From assembly GCA_028284905.1 (NCBI GenBank), contig JANQQU010000072.1:186001-250000 (forward strand): a DNA stretch of 64,000 bases. Direction: 5' to 3'. This document shows positions 36,129 through 43,791 of the stretch, piece after piece (position 1 is the first letter of the stretch; every line of letters starts with the position of its first letter). The notes below the pieces were generated by a model. That model searched no databases. It was not told where the DNA came from and saw nothing but the letters and a program-made list of their open reading frames with translations. Source of the stretch: Calditrichia bacterium. Its GTDB lineage: Bacteria > Calditrichota > Calditrichia > RBG-13-44-9 > J075. Both the position numbers and the translations under genes were made by a program.

Positions 36129-36863
36129 ATGGCACAACCTCAATTTCAATTGTCCGACCCGCTGATTATTGCCGGGCAGCAGCTTTTTGAAAAAGCGATC
36201 TCGGTAGAACTACGGCTGGGATTTCCCGGCGTGGAAATTTATTACACGACCGATGGTTCAACACCGGACCGCAACAAAGAACGCTATCAGGCCCCTTTCC
36301 AAATTGACGAATCCTGCACCTTGCAAGCGATCGCCTACAAAGATGGCTGGTTGCCTAGCGATGTCGCGAGCCGGGACTTCTTCAAGATTCGCCAGCGTAT
36401 TGCCGACGTTTCCCTGGAAACGCCGCCCAGTGAGAAATATCCCGGAAAGGGAGCAGCTTCATTAATCGACCTCAATACCGGCAACCTGGACTATCGTTCC
36501 GACAACTGGCTGGGATATGAAGCCGCGCACCTGACGGCAGTTCTCGATTTAGGACAGCCAACCGTTATTGAAGGTATTTCCGTTAGTTGCCTGCGCGACC
36601 ATCATTCCTGGATTTTTTCACCGGCTGGCATTAGCGTGGCAGTTTCTTCTGATAATAAGAATTTTTCTCCCGCTGGTCAGCAAAGTTTCCCGGCGCCAAC
36701 TTTGATTGGTGAAGCGGCTTTACAGTTTCTCAATGTATCATTTACGCCACAATCGGCACGCTATGTGCGGGTGCAGGTAGAAAACCTGATGACACTACCC
36801 GATTGGCATGCCGGCGCCGGCGGCAAAGCCTGGCTCTTTGTAGACGAAATACTAATCGCATAA
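36129..36863 (+). CDS. Free-standing chitobiase-C-like plus F5/8C-like module
   Basis: This 244-residue protein consists only of binding modules. Residues about 5-85 resemble the chitobiase/beta-hexosaminidase C-terminal (Fn3-associated) domain, with IYYTTDGSTPD. The rest resembles a discoidin (F5/8 type C) fold, with SWIFSPAGISVAVS and the ending PDWHAGAGGKAWLFVDEI. The same pair ends three larger proteins in this window. There is no signal peptide from the ATG at 36129 nor from the longer start at 36045, which would overlap the propeller gene. It may be a cytosolic remnant, a split-off domain of the upstream propeller protein, or use an unrecognised export route. The A-rich sequence before the ATG is a weak ribosome site. 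The domain call is good and the biological role is unclear. Confidence 0.75.
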   Translation: MAQPQFQLSDPLIIAGQQLFEKAISVELRLGFPGVEIYYTTDGSTPDRNKERYQAPFQIDESCTLQAIAYKDGWLPSDVASRDFFKIRQRIADVSLETPPSEKYPGKGAASLIDLNTGNLDYRSDNWLGYEAAHLTAVLDLGQPTVIEGISVSCLRDHHSWIFSPAGISVAVSSDNKNFSPAGQQSFPAPTLIGEAALQFLNVSFTPQSARYVRVQVENLMTLPDWHAGAGGKAWLFVDEILIA

Positions 36864-36869
36864 ACATGC

Positions 36870-36925
36870 GAACTTAAGTTCATAACCCCCAACTCTGAAC
36901 TTTGAACTCTAAACTCTGAACTTAA
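36870..36925. repeat. Five 7-bp units (AACTCTG) with inverted left arm
   Basis: From 36891 the units AACTCTG, AACTTTG, AACTCTA, AACTCTG and AACTTAA follow one another without a gap. To the left TTAAGTTCA (36874-36882) is the inverse of TGAACTTAA at the right end, giving a hairpin. The array ends 11 bases before the ATG of the DUF2231 gene. Confidence 0.8.
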
Positions 36926-36936
36926 AAGAAACGAAC

Positions 36937-39042
36937 ATGCTGAACGACTATCTTCTATTTCTGGGCAGATTCCATCCGGTAATTCTTCATCTGCCAATCG
37001 GTATCCTGGTAATGACATTCTGCCTGGAGTTCCTTGCTCTGCGCCCACGCTATGCCGAGTATCGTCCGGCGGTGCGTTTTGGGTTAATGGCTGGCATTAT
37101 TTCCTCCCTGGTAGCCGCTTTACTCGGATACTTCCTTTCGCTGGAAGGCGGCTATGATGCCGAGATGCTCTTTCGCCATCAATGGCTGGGCTTTGCAACG
37201 GTTGTTCTCGCTTTTATCCTTTACATGATCAATACCCGCTGGGCAGCTGAGAACGTCATTGCCCGAAAGGCCTATCTGCCCCTCTGGGTATTTGCCATGG
37301 GCGTATTGGCTTTAGCCGGTCATTTTGGCGGCACCTTAACCCACGGAGAAGGTTATCTCACCGAGCATACCCCGGAACCATTCCGCAGCCTGGCCGGCCT
37401 ACCCCCGAAAACAACAGATGAAACGCCAGTGATTGATCTGGACTCAACCGTTGTATTTCAGGACATTATTTTTCCCATCCTGGATAATAAATGCCTTGGC
37501 TGTCATAACCCTGCCAAACGGAAGGGGGAATTACTCCTCAATACCCCGGAAGGCATTCTTGCCGGGGGAGAAGAAGGGAAAGTGATTGTCGCCGGCAATG
37601 TCGACCAAAGCAGTATTTATCAACGCTTAATATTACCACTGGAAGAGAAAAAGCGCATGCCCCCGAAAGGCAAAAAACAACTAACGCCGGATGAGATTAA
37701 ACTGATCCACTGGTGGGTGGCACAAGGGGCATCGTTTACCGCGCAGATTGCAAGCATCCAGACCCCGGAAGAAGTTAGCAATATCCTCGCAAGCATGGTC
37801 ACGCCGGCAAACCCGTTGCTAACCCTGGATATTCCGCCTCTGGATGAAGATGCGCTTTCGGACTTACGTAATGCCGGCATTAGCGCTCAAAGAGTTTCTC
37901 AGGATGTTCCTTTTTTGGAAATAAAGCTCGCTTACCGTCAGGATCTTTCCGAAAAGTTGCTTAAGTCCCTTCTTCCCTATTCAGATCAGATTGTGACGCT
38001 GGAATTACAAAACAGCAATATCCGCAACAACATGCTGAATATTTGCCAGCAGCTGCCACACCTCCAACGCTTGCGTTTGGATAATACTGCCATCAACGAT
38101 TCCGCCATGCATCACCTCGGGAATCTTGCTTATCTCGAAAACTTAAATCTGGTGAACACGGGTGTCTCTGCAACTGGCCTGGCACATTTAAATGAATTAT
38201 CCCATCTGAAAAAGCTCTATATCTGGCAAACCAACATTACCCGAACCGCTTTTCAATCGCTGGAAGCTTTCCAAAATACGACGGTCGAGTTTGGTGTGGA
38301 GGCAGATAGTATTTTTCAGAAAGCGCGTCTAAAGCCGCCGCTAATGGTATTCGAGCAAAGCCTGTTTGAGCAATCCACAACCGTTAGCCTGGAAACCAAT
38401 CTAAGCGGCGCCGATATTCGTTACACACTCGACGGATCAACGCCGGACCAGCAGTCACCGCAATACAGTGGCCCGCTAACAGTCGATCAAAGTTGCCAGC
38501 TTTCTTTCGTCGCTTTTAAGGAAGGCTGGTTACCCAGTGAGGTTGCCACCCAGGTTTTTGTCAAAATAAACAATCGTGTAGCAAACATTCGTCTCCGCCA
38601 TCCTCCCAACCCGAAGTATCAGGGGAATGGTGCTGCAAGTCTTATAGACTTAAAAAAGGGAGATGCTGATTTTCGCTCCGGCTACTGGTTGGGATTTGAA
38701 GCAGAAGATCTTGTGGCAACGCTGGACCTCGGCACTACCATGCCGTTAAATCAGGTAAGCGTCGGTTGCCTGGAGGATGTTGGCTCCTGGATCTTTTACC
38801 CGGTTGGGGTGGATATTGCTGTTTCCCGGGACGGAAAGAGTTTTCGGAAAATCAATCAAAACGATTACCCGGCGACGGATTACCAAACCCAACCCTCACA
38901 GAAATTTTTTGTGCAGGAATTCCCGGAAACCGAAGCACGCTATGTGCAGGTCAGCGTCAGGAATTTGACCACTGTGCCGGATTGGCACATCGGTGCTGGC
39001 GGAAAAGCCTGGGTATTTGTAGACGAAATTCTGGTTGAGTAA
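36937..39042 (+). CDS. Membrane protein: DUF2231, cytochrome c, leucine-rich repeats, chitobiase-C/F5/8C module
   Basis: This 701-residue protein has an unusual order of domains. Residues 1-125 are a DUF2231-type membrane domain with four helices and conserved HPVILHLPIG. A PSCyt1 cytochrome domain follows with heme motif CLGCH (186-190) and MPPKGKK. Residues about 300-455 are leucine-rich repeats (LEIKLAYRQDL, LVTLEL-type units, LQRLRLDNTAINDSA, LENLNLVNTGVSA). The C-terminal 235 residues are a chitobiase-C-like domain (RYTLDGSTPD) and an F5/8C-like domain ending PDWHIGAGGKAWVFVDEI. It seems to tie a membrane redox centre to glycan recognition. The first three parts occur together in other FCB and planctomycete genomes, as I recall. 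It lies in the same operon as the DUF1501 pair and a chitinase. Confidence 0.85.
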   Translation: MLNDYLLFLGRFHPVILHLPIGILVMTFCLEFLALRPRYAEYRPAVRFGLMAGIISSLVAALLGYFLSLEGGYDAEMLFRHQWLGFATVVLAFILYMINTRWAAENVIARKAYLPLWVFAMGVLALAGHFGGTLTHGEGYLTEHTPEPFRSLAGLPPKTTDETPVIDLDSTVVFQDIIFPILDNKCLGCHNPAKRKGELLLNTPEGILAGGEEGKVIVAGNVDQSSIYQRLILPLEEKKRMPPKGKKQLTPDEIKLIHWWVAQGASFTAQIASIQTPEEVSNILASMVTPANPLLTLDIPPLDEDALSDLRNAGISAQRVSQDVPFLEIKLAYRQDLSEKLLKSLLPYSDQIVTLELQNSNIRNNMLNICQQLPHLQRLRLDNTAINDSAMHHLGNLAYLENLNLVNTGVSATGLAHLNELSHLKKLYIWQTNITRTAFQSLEAFQNTTVEFGVEADSIFQKARLKPPLMVFEQSLFEQSTTVSLETNLSGADIRYTLDGSTPDQQSPQYSGPLTVDQSCQLSFVAFKEGWLPSEVATQVFVKINNRVANIRLRHPPNPKYQGNGAASLIDLKKGDADFRSGYWLGFEAEDLVATLDLGTTMPLNQVSVGCLEDVGSWIFYPVGVDIAVSRDGKSFRKINQNDYPATDYQTQPSQKFFVQEFPETEARYVQVSVRNLTTVPDWHIGAGGKAWVFVDEILVE

Positions 39043-39100
39043 AAACAAACAATTCATCAAACTTAAGCACAATAAAATATTGAGGTTTAGATTGACGGAA

Positions 39101-40456
39101 ATGAAAACAATTTTGAAGCGTTTTTTATTTATAATATTAAGCATGATGCTGACCAGCGGTTTTTCCCAGGACAAAATAGTTGTTGGTTACTATCCGGATT
39201 GGGTGAAGTTTTCTCTACCGGCATCATCTATTCAATTGGAACATATTACCCATATTAACCATGCATTCGCCTGGCCGCAGAGTAATGGTGAATTATCCAT
39301 GTATAACAACATGGTTTCCGCTGCGCTCAATGAAACGATTCACAATGCCGGCAGAAAAATTCTCATCAGCGTTGGCGGCGCCGGCCATTCCGATGGATTT
39401 CCACCGATGGCGGCAGACCCGGTGGCACGCGCTAATTTTATAGAGAATATCACCAACTTTTGCATGGACAATAATTATGATGGTGTAGATTTTGACTGGG
39501 AGTTTCCCGGGAATAATCAGGATCGTGCAAATTTTACCACGCTGGTGATGGAACTCCGGCAGAAATTTGACCAGGTCGCCCCGGAGATGCTCATTACCAT
39601 GGCAACCAGTCCCGGCAACTGGTTTGGACAATGGTTCGATTATAACGCCTTAAAACAATACATGGACTGGTTTAATATGATGGGCTATGATTTTCATGGC
39701 GGCTGGACAAGCCATGCCGGGCATAACGCCCCTTTATATGCCCCCTCCCACGAAGTTGATGGCTCCGTGCATCAAGGCGTTCAATATCTCAATGTCACCC
39801 GTGGTATTCCAAAATCGCAAATTGTATTGGGTATGCCTTTTTACGGACGGCAATTTAATGCCTCAGCCATCTACGGCCCAAGCACCGGCGGTAATACTGC
39901 CTGGGGATATGCTGATATTGTCAATTTTATAAATAGCGGCTGGGTGCGCCATTGGGACGATTTTTCCAAGGTGCCATATATTATCAACCCGGAAATGAAC
40001 CGCTTGATTACCTACGACGATACTGCTTCGATAAGGATCAAGGCAGAATATGCTTTGGATCAAAATCTGGCCGGCGCAATGTTCTGGGCGATGAATCATG
40101 ATAAAATCGGGAACCAGCAACCGCTGGTGGAAACCCTGGGAACAATTATGCTCTCTCCGGTGGGCATTGCAGAATCATCGAGCCAATCGCCGAACGGTTT
40201 TCAACTAATTGGCAACTATCCAAATCCTTTTAATCCTTCCACAACTATTCGCTATCAATTGGATAAACCTTCACAGGTCCGATTAACGGTATTTAATACA
40301 TTCGGGCAGAAAGTTGCAGAGCTCGTTAATGGTAAACAACAACCGGGTCTATATGACATTCCTTTTGATGCCCGTCAGCTTGGCAGCGGCGTATACTACT
40401 ATCAATTACAAGTACCAGGCTTTCAGGATGTCCGGAAGATGGTTCTCCTTCGATAA
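39101..40456 (+). CDS. Secreted GH18 chitinase with T9SS tail
   Basis: This 451-residue secreted enzyme begins with a signal peptide (MKTILKRFLFIILSMML to GFSQ). The GH18 barrel contains VGYYPDW, the substrate segment KILISVGGAGHSDG, and the catalytic DxxDxDxE motif as DGVDFDWE (127-134, acid E134), plus MGYDFHGGW and GAMFWAMNHD. It should cleave chitin or similar beta-1,4-GlcNAc chains. A T9SS tail follows (IGNYPNPFNPSTTIRY to KMVLLR). The ATG at 39101 is chosen because the signal peptide starts there; an in-frame ATG at 39035 would overlap the previous gene and add a polar extension. It is the last gene of the operon; a terminator hairpin lies at 40496. Confidence 0.92.
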   Translation: MKTILKRFLFIILSMMLTSGFSQDKIVVGYYPDWVKFSLPASSIQLEHITHINHAFAWPQSNGELSMYNNMVSAALNETIHNAGRKILISVGGAGHSDGFPPMAADPVARANFIENITNFCMDNNYDGVDFDWEFPGNNQDRANFTTLVMELRQKFDQVAPEMLITMATSPGNWFGQWFDYNALKQYMDWFNMMGYDFHGGWTSHAGHNAPLYAPSHEVDGSVHQGVQYLNVTRGIPKSQIVLGMPFYGRQFNASAIYGPSTGGNTAWGYADIVNFINSGWVRHWDDFSKVPYIINPEMNRLITYDDTASIRIKAEYALDQNLAGAMFWAMNHDKIGNQQPLVETLGTIMLSPVGIAESSSQSPNGFQLIGNYPNPFNPSTTIRYQLDKPSQVRLTVFNTFGQKVAELVNGKQQPGLYDIPFDARQLGSGVYYYQLQVPGFQDVRKMVLLR

Positions 40457-40495
40457 CCCCGGTTAAGTGGTAAATGGCCTCCAATGCGTAAATTA

Positions 40496-40540
40496 TTAGC
40501 AGCAGCAATTTTTATCTCTGCTGCTGCTAAAATAATGAAT
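40496..40540 (+). terminator. Terminator hairpin after the chitinase gene
   Basis: TTAGCAGCAGCA (40496-40507) and TGCTGCTGCTAA (40519-40530) are perfect 12-bp complements with an 11-base AT-rich loop. AATAATGAATTTT follows, so the T tract is displaced. It marks the end of the 31162 operon, directly before the next promoter. Confidence 0.75.
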
Positions 40541-40547
40541 TTTCAAC

Positions 40548-40576
40548 TTGACAATACCGGAGAAGATGTTTATAAC
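40548..40576 (+). promoter_or_regulatory. Sigma-70 promoter for the SurA-like lipoprotein genes
   Basis: TTGACA (40548-40553), a 17-bp spacer and TATAAC (40571-40576). The palindrome at 40581-40607 covers the expected start site. Confidence 0.78.
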
Positions 40577-40580
40577 TAAA

Positions 40581-40607
40581 TAGTTTGTTTTGAGCCAAAA
40601 TGAACTA
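40581..40607 (+). promoter_or_regulatory. Operator-like palindrome, copy 2 (best copy)
   Basis: Left arm TAGTTTGTTTTG (40581-40592), centre AGC, right arm CAAAATGAACTA (40596-40607). Ten of 12 arm positions are complementary. It starts 4 bases after the -10 box, a normal repressor position. The arms resemble those of ROK-family operators such as XylR's. Confidence 0.75.
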
Positions 40608-40641
40608 GCTAAACAGAAACATTTATTAGGTGTTGCCTATT

Positions 40642-42159
40642 TTGAAGCAAACAAGATTTTTATTCTGCCTTTTGCTACTTCTCATAAATTTTGTTGCTTG
40701 TAAAAAAGCTTCTGATGAAAAAGCGCTGGGAGAGATTTTAGCAACAGTTGGTGAGAAAGTTATAACGGTTGATGATTTTATTCGCAGGAGTGAATACACG
40801 ATTCGCCCTCCCTATGCCCGGGGCAATCACAACATACAGAAGAAGATTATTCTAAATTCACTGCTGGCGGAAAAGATGTTTGCCCTGGAACTGGAAGGGC
40901 GTAATGAAGGCCGAACAGACAGTTCTCTACAACGCTACCTGCAGGGCAGGCAGGAACAGGCCATGCGTCAGTGGCTATTCTTTGAAGAAGGCACTCGCCG
41001 GGTTAACCTGGATACTGCCGAAATTAAACAGGTCTATCAGCTGGCCGGCAGAACCTACGACATTGCCTTTTTGAACTTTACCAGCGCTGCCCAGGTCGCT
41101 ATGTTTGAAAGCGCCCGGGAAGAAAATATGGCATTCGAAAAGATTTATGAAAAATTTGGCGGAAAAGGCGACTTGCCACAACGAAAAATTGAGTTTCAAT
41201 TACCGGAAGTACCGGCAGTGCACAATGCATTATATCGGGAGAATCCCGGCAAAGGATCGGTTATCGGTCCGTTGCCGGTTGGTAAAAAGCAATATATTGC
41301 GATGAAAGTGAATGGATGGACGGAACGGCCGGCAATATCCGATCAGCAAATTCAGCAGCGCTGGTCAGATGTTCAGGAAAAGCTCAGCCAGACGCAGGCA
41401 CTAGCGCATTATGAAACATTCACCGTCGGCATCATGAAAAGTAAACGCATCGAATTTATGCCAGATGCTTTTCGAAAATTAGTAAACATTATCGGCCCGG
41501 TTTATCTTGCTTCCCGGAAATCTGCAAAGGGCGCCTTCCTTAAGAACACACTGGATGCCCGCGAGGAAATTAACCCTTTAATTGAAGATGCCGGCAGCGA
41601 TCTTGATTTAATTAGTAAAGCAGCACTTTTTCAAATTGACGGTAATATTTGGACAATTGGCATGTTTCGGGAAGCATTGCAAAGACACCCGCTGGTATTT
41701 CGCAAAAAGAAGTTTGCATCCGGCGAATTTGCTGAACAATTTCGCCTCGCGATTGTGGATCTCGTTCGGGATCATTATCTCACCCGGGAAGCGTACGCCC
41801 GGGGATACGACCAATTGCCAGCTGTAAAACAAAATGTTGCCATGTGGAAAGATGCCATGGCTGCACTGCAATACAAGTATGATTATCTCCGGCAGGCATT
41901 GCCTCCGGAAAAGTCTGATTCGCTGCAAATGATACCGCTGATCGAAACCTATCTCAACCCTCAGGTCGATCGTTTGCAGGAAAAATATCAGGACCAAATT
42001 GAAGTCAATGTTAATGCATTTAACGCCATCGAACTTACCAGGATAGACATGTTCGCTACCCAGCAAAACGTACCATTCCCGGTGATCGTTCCGAGTTTTC
42101 CCCAACTGACAACTGACCACAAACTCGATTATGGCAAAAAAATGGCAACTGCCAAATAA
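40642..42159 (+). CDS. SurA-like periplasmic foldase lipoprotein
   Basis: This lipoprotein of about 505 residues starts MKQTRFLF with a lipobox FVAC, if TTG 40642 is the start; GTG 40630 and TTG 40633 are in frame too, and no ATG fits. The N-terminal part (VGEKVITVDDFIRRSEYTIR) resembles the SurA/PrsA chaperone N-domain, and the middle (QVYQLAGRTYDIAFLNF to VIGPLPVGKKQYIAMKV) resembles a degraded parvulin domain. It probably binds unfolded outer-membrane or secreted proteins in the periplasm. It is followed at 41 bp by a second, clearer parvulin lipoprotein. It is controlled by the promoter and palindrome just upstream. Confidence 0.72.
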   Translation: MKQTRFLFCLLLLLINFVACKKASDEKALGEILATVGEKVITVDDFIRRSEYTIRPPYARGNHNIQKKIILNSLLAEKMFALELEGRNEGRTDSSLQRYLQGRQEQAMRQWLFFEEGTRRVNLDTAEIKQVYQLAGRTYDIAFLNFTSAAQVAMFESAREENMAFEKIYEKFGGKGDLPQRKIEFQLPEVPAVHNALYRENPGKGSVIGPLPVGKKQYIAMKVNGWTERPAISDQQIQQRWSDVQEKLSQTQALAHYETFTVGIMKSKRIEFMPDAFRKLVNIIGPVYLASRKSAKGAFLKNTLDAREEINPLIEDAGSDLDLISKAALFQIDGNIWTIGMFREALQRHPLVFRKKKFASGEFAEQFRLAIVDLVRDHYLTREAYARGYDQLPAVKQNVAMWKDAMAALQYKYDYLRQALPPEKSDSLQMIPLIETYLNPQVDRLQEKYQDQIEVNVNAFNAIELTRIDMFATQQNVPFPVIVPSFPQLTTDHKLDYGKKMATAK

Positions 42160-42200
42160 ACGGTATTTAGATTTTTTTCATTTAGTTAAGGAGATATTCA

Positions 42201-43622
42201 ATGACGCTTAAGGCGCAAATCCTCTTTTTTTCAATCTTAGTGGTAGCCCTGTTTTTCAGCGCCTGCTCTACCCAGGAAAGCAGTGAAGGAAGCACAGATT
42301 ACCTGGTAAAAGTTGGTAATCAGACCTTAGATAAGGATATCTTTCTTCGCCGCTATAAACTAAGCGAAGATTATACCTCCGCAGTAAAGATTGAAGAAGC
42401 TGATGTTAAGCAGTTCATCGACAAATTTTACATGAACAATCTTCTTTTTCGCGCGGAAGGATATCGCCTGGATTTAGATGAACAGGCGCATATGCAGGCG
42501 CAATATAAAAGATCTCAGAAGGATCTGCTCATTCAACCCAATGGCCCGCTGCACAATATTGTTGTAAAGGATGTAAACGTTCAGGAAGGCGAAATACGCA
42601 AGCTGTACGATCTTATTCAGGACGAAGTAAAGTTTGCTCATATTTTACTTGGCTCCCTCGGTCAGGCAGATTCCATTCATAGTCTCTTGGAAAAGGGTGG
42701 CGACTTTAATCAGCTGGTTCTGAAAAACTCTCTGGACATTAACACGGTGCAATCGAATGGTGTCATTCCCCGCTATTTTACCCGCGGTTATTTTGCATCG
42801 GAGATGGAACAAGCGATATTCTCGCTTAGCCCTGGTCAATATTCTTCCCCGGTCAAATCCGGATTGGGTTTTCACATTATAAAAATCATTGACCGGCGCC
42901 CTTTCCGAAAGCGCCCTTTTCCAAGCATGAAGCAGGAACTGTCCCAGCTCCTTAGACAACGCAAAACCGAACTCCGTTTCGAGCAATATATTCAATCACT
43001 CAAAGAGCAATATCACTTTGAAACTGTTGACTCGGTAATGTCTCTGTTGCTAGCGAAATATCAATATTTTTCCGGGAAGAGAGACCTGCCGCTATCCCAG
43101 CTTTCACCTGAACAGGCAGAATACCTGGTGGTTAAATATGATGGCGGCGGGTTAACCGCAAAAGATTTAATTCAGGCATTTAACAAGAAATTTTACAATG
43201 CCCGTGGTAGTTTGAATACAAAAGCAAGCATTGCAGAGCTGGCGAACGAGCTAACTCGTAACGAATTAATGTTTATTGATGCAATTGCCCGGGGACTGGA
43301 TAAAAATCCTGATTTCCAGAATAAATTGGCATATGTTTTCGGCAATCACGTTCAAATCGAGTGCCAGCAAAAACTCGTCTACGATAAAGTCACATTACCC
43401 GATGAAGAAGTAAAAGCATATTACCAGCAAATCAAGGATGAATTTGGTGAGCGCCCTTTTTGGGAAGTGGAAAATTTAGTACAAAATCGACTGCGCAATA
43501 TTAAGCAACAACAATTATTAAATGATGTCGCAAACAGCTTAAAGAGTAAACATCCGATTAAATACAATGAAGAAATTATGAAAGCGATGATTTCCGAATT
43601 GAATCAGGCAAAGCAAACATAA
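42201..43622 (+). CDS. Parvulin-type peptidyl-prolyl isomerase lipoprotein
   Basis: This 473-residue lipoprotein has a signal ending FFSAC. A SurA-like N-domain (VGNQTLDKDIFLRRYKLSED) precedes a parvulin domain at about 135-235: VKFAHILLGSL, LLEKGGDFNQLVLKNS, GVIPRYFTRGYF, AIFSLSPGQYSSPVKSGLGF and HIIKIIDRRPF. It should isomerise prolyl bonds or act as a chaperone in the periplasm, helping barrels and T9SS cargo to fold. AAGGAG lies 7 bases before the ATG. It forms a pair with the preceding gene; both answer to the same promoter, inside a glycan-use block. Confidence 0.88.
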   Translation: MTLKAQILFFSILVVALFFSACSTQESSEGSTDYLVKVGNQTLDKDIFLRRYKLSEDYTSAVKIEEADVKQFIDKFYMNNLLFRAEGYRLDLDEQAHMQAQYKRSQKDLLIQPNGPLHNIVVKDVNVQEGEIRKLYDLIQDEVKFAHILLGSLGQADSIHSLLEKGGDFNQLVLKNSLDINTVQSNGVIPRYFTRGYFASEMEQAIFSLSPGQYSSPVKSGLGFHIIKIIDRRPFRKRPFPSMKQELSQLLRQRKTELRFEQYIQSLKEQYHFETVDSVMSLLLAKYQYFSGKRDLPLSQLSPEQAEYLVVKYDGGGLTAKDLIQAFNKKFYNARGSLNTKASIAELANELTRNELMFIDAIARGLDKNPDFQNKLAYVFGNHVQIECQQKLVYDKVTLPDEEVKAYYQQIKDEFGERPFWEVENLVQNRLRNIKQQQLLNDVANSLKSKHPIKYNEEIMKAMISELNQAKQT

Positions 43623-43689
43623 AAGAGCAGCTTAAACAGCTATGGGGAAGGATTGCCTAGCAGGGTTTGGAAAAATAATACCTGTAATT

Positions 43690-43713
43690 GGAGAATTAAT
43701 AATTGAATTCTCC
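43690..43713. promoter_or_regulatory. Inverted repeat upstream of the ROK gene (distal)
   Basis: GGAGAATT (43690-43697) and AATTCTCC (43706-43713) are perfect complements around AATAATTG. It lies about 90 bp before the ROK start codon and just before a second inverted repeat. Operator or RNA hairpin; no T tract follows. Confidence 0.5.
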
Positions 43714-43720
43714 CGTGAAG

Positions 43721-43753
43721 TTTAGTTCTTTTCAGGCTTTTCAAAGAACTAAA
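43721..43753. promoter_or_regulatory. Inverted repeat upstream of the ROK gene (proximal), possible autoregulatory operator
   Basis: TTTAGTTCTTT (43721-43731) and AAAGAACTAAA (43743-43753) are perfect 11-bp complements separated by 11 bases. The outer TAGTT/AACTA edges match those of the palindromes at 40581 and 46210, although the spacing is 2 bp longer. It ends 38 bp before the ROK start. Confidence 0.55.
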
Positions 43754-43791
43754 GGTTAAACTTATCTGCCGGCGGAAGGGATAGAGAGACA

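Noticed and set aside
43721-43753. Terminator of the foldase operon
   Set aside because: The stem is AT-rich with an 11-base loop and is followed by GGTTAAAC, not a T tract; an operator role fits its position and edges better, though a terminator is not fully excluded.
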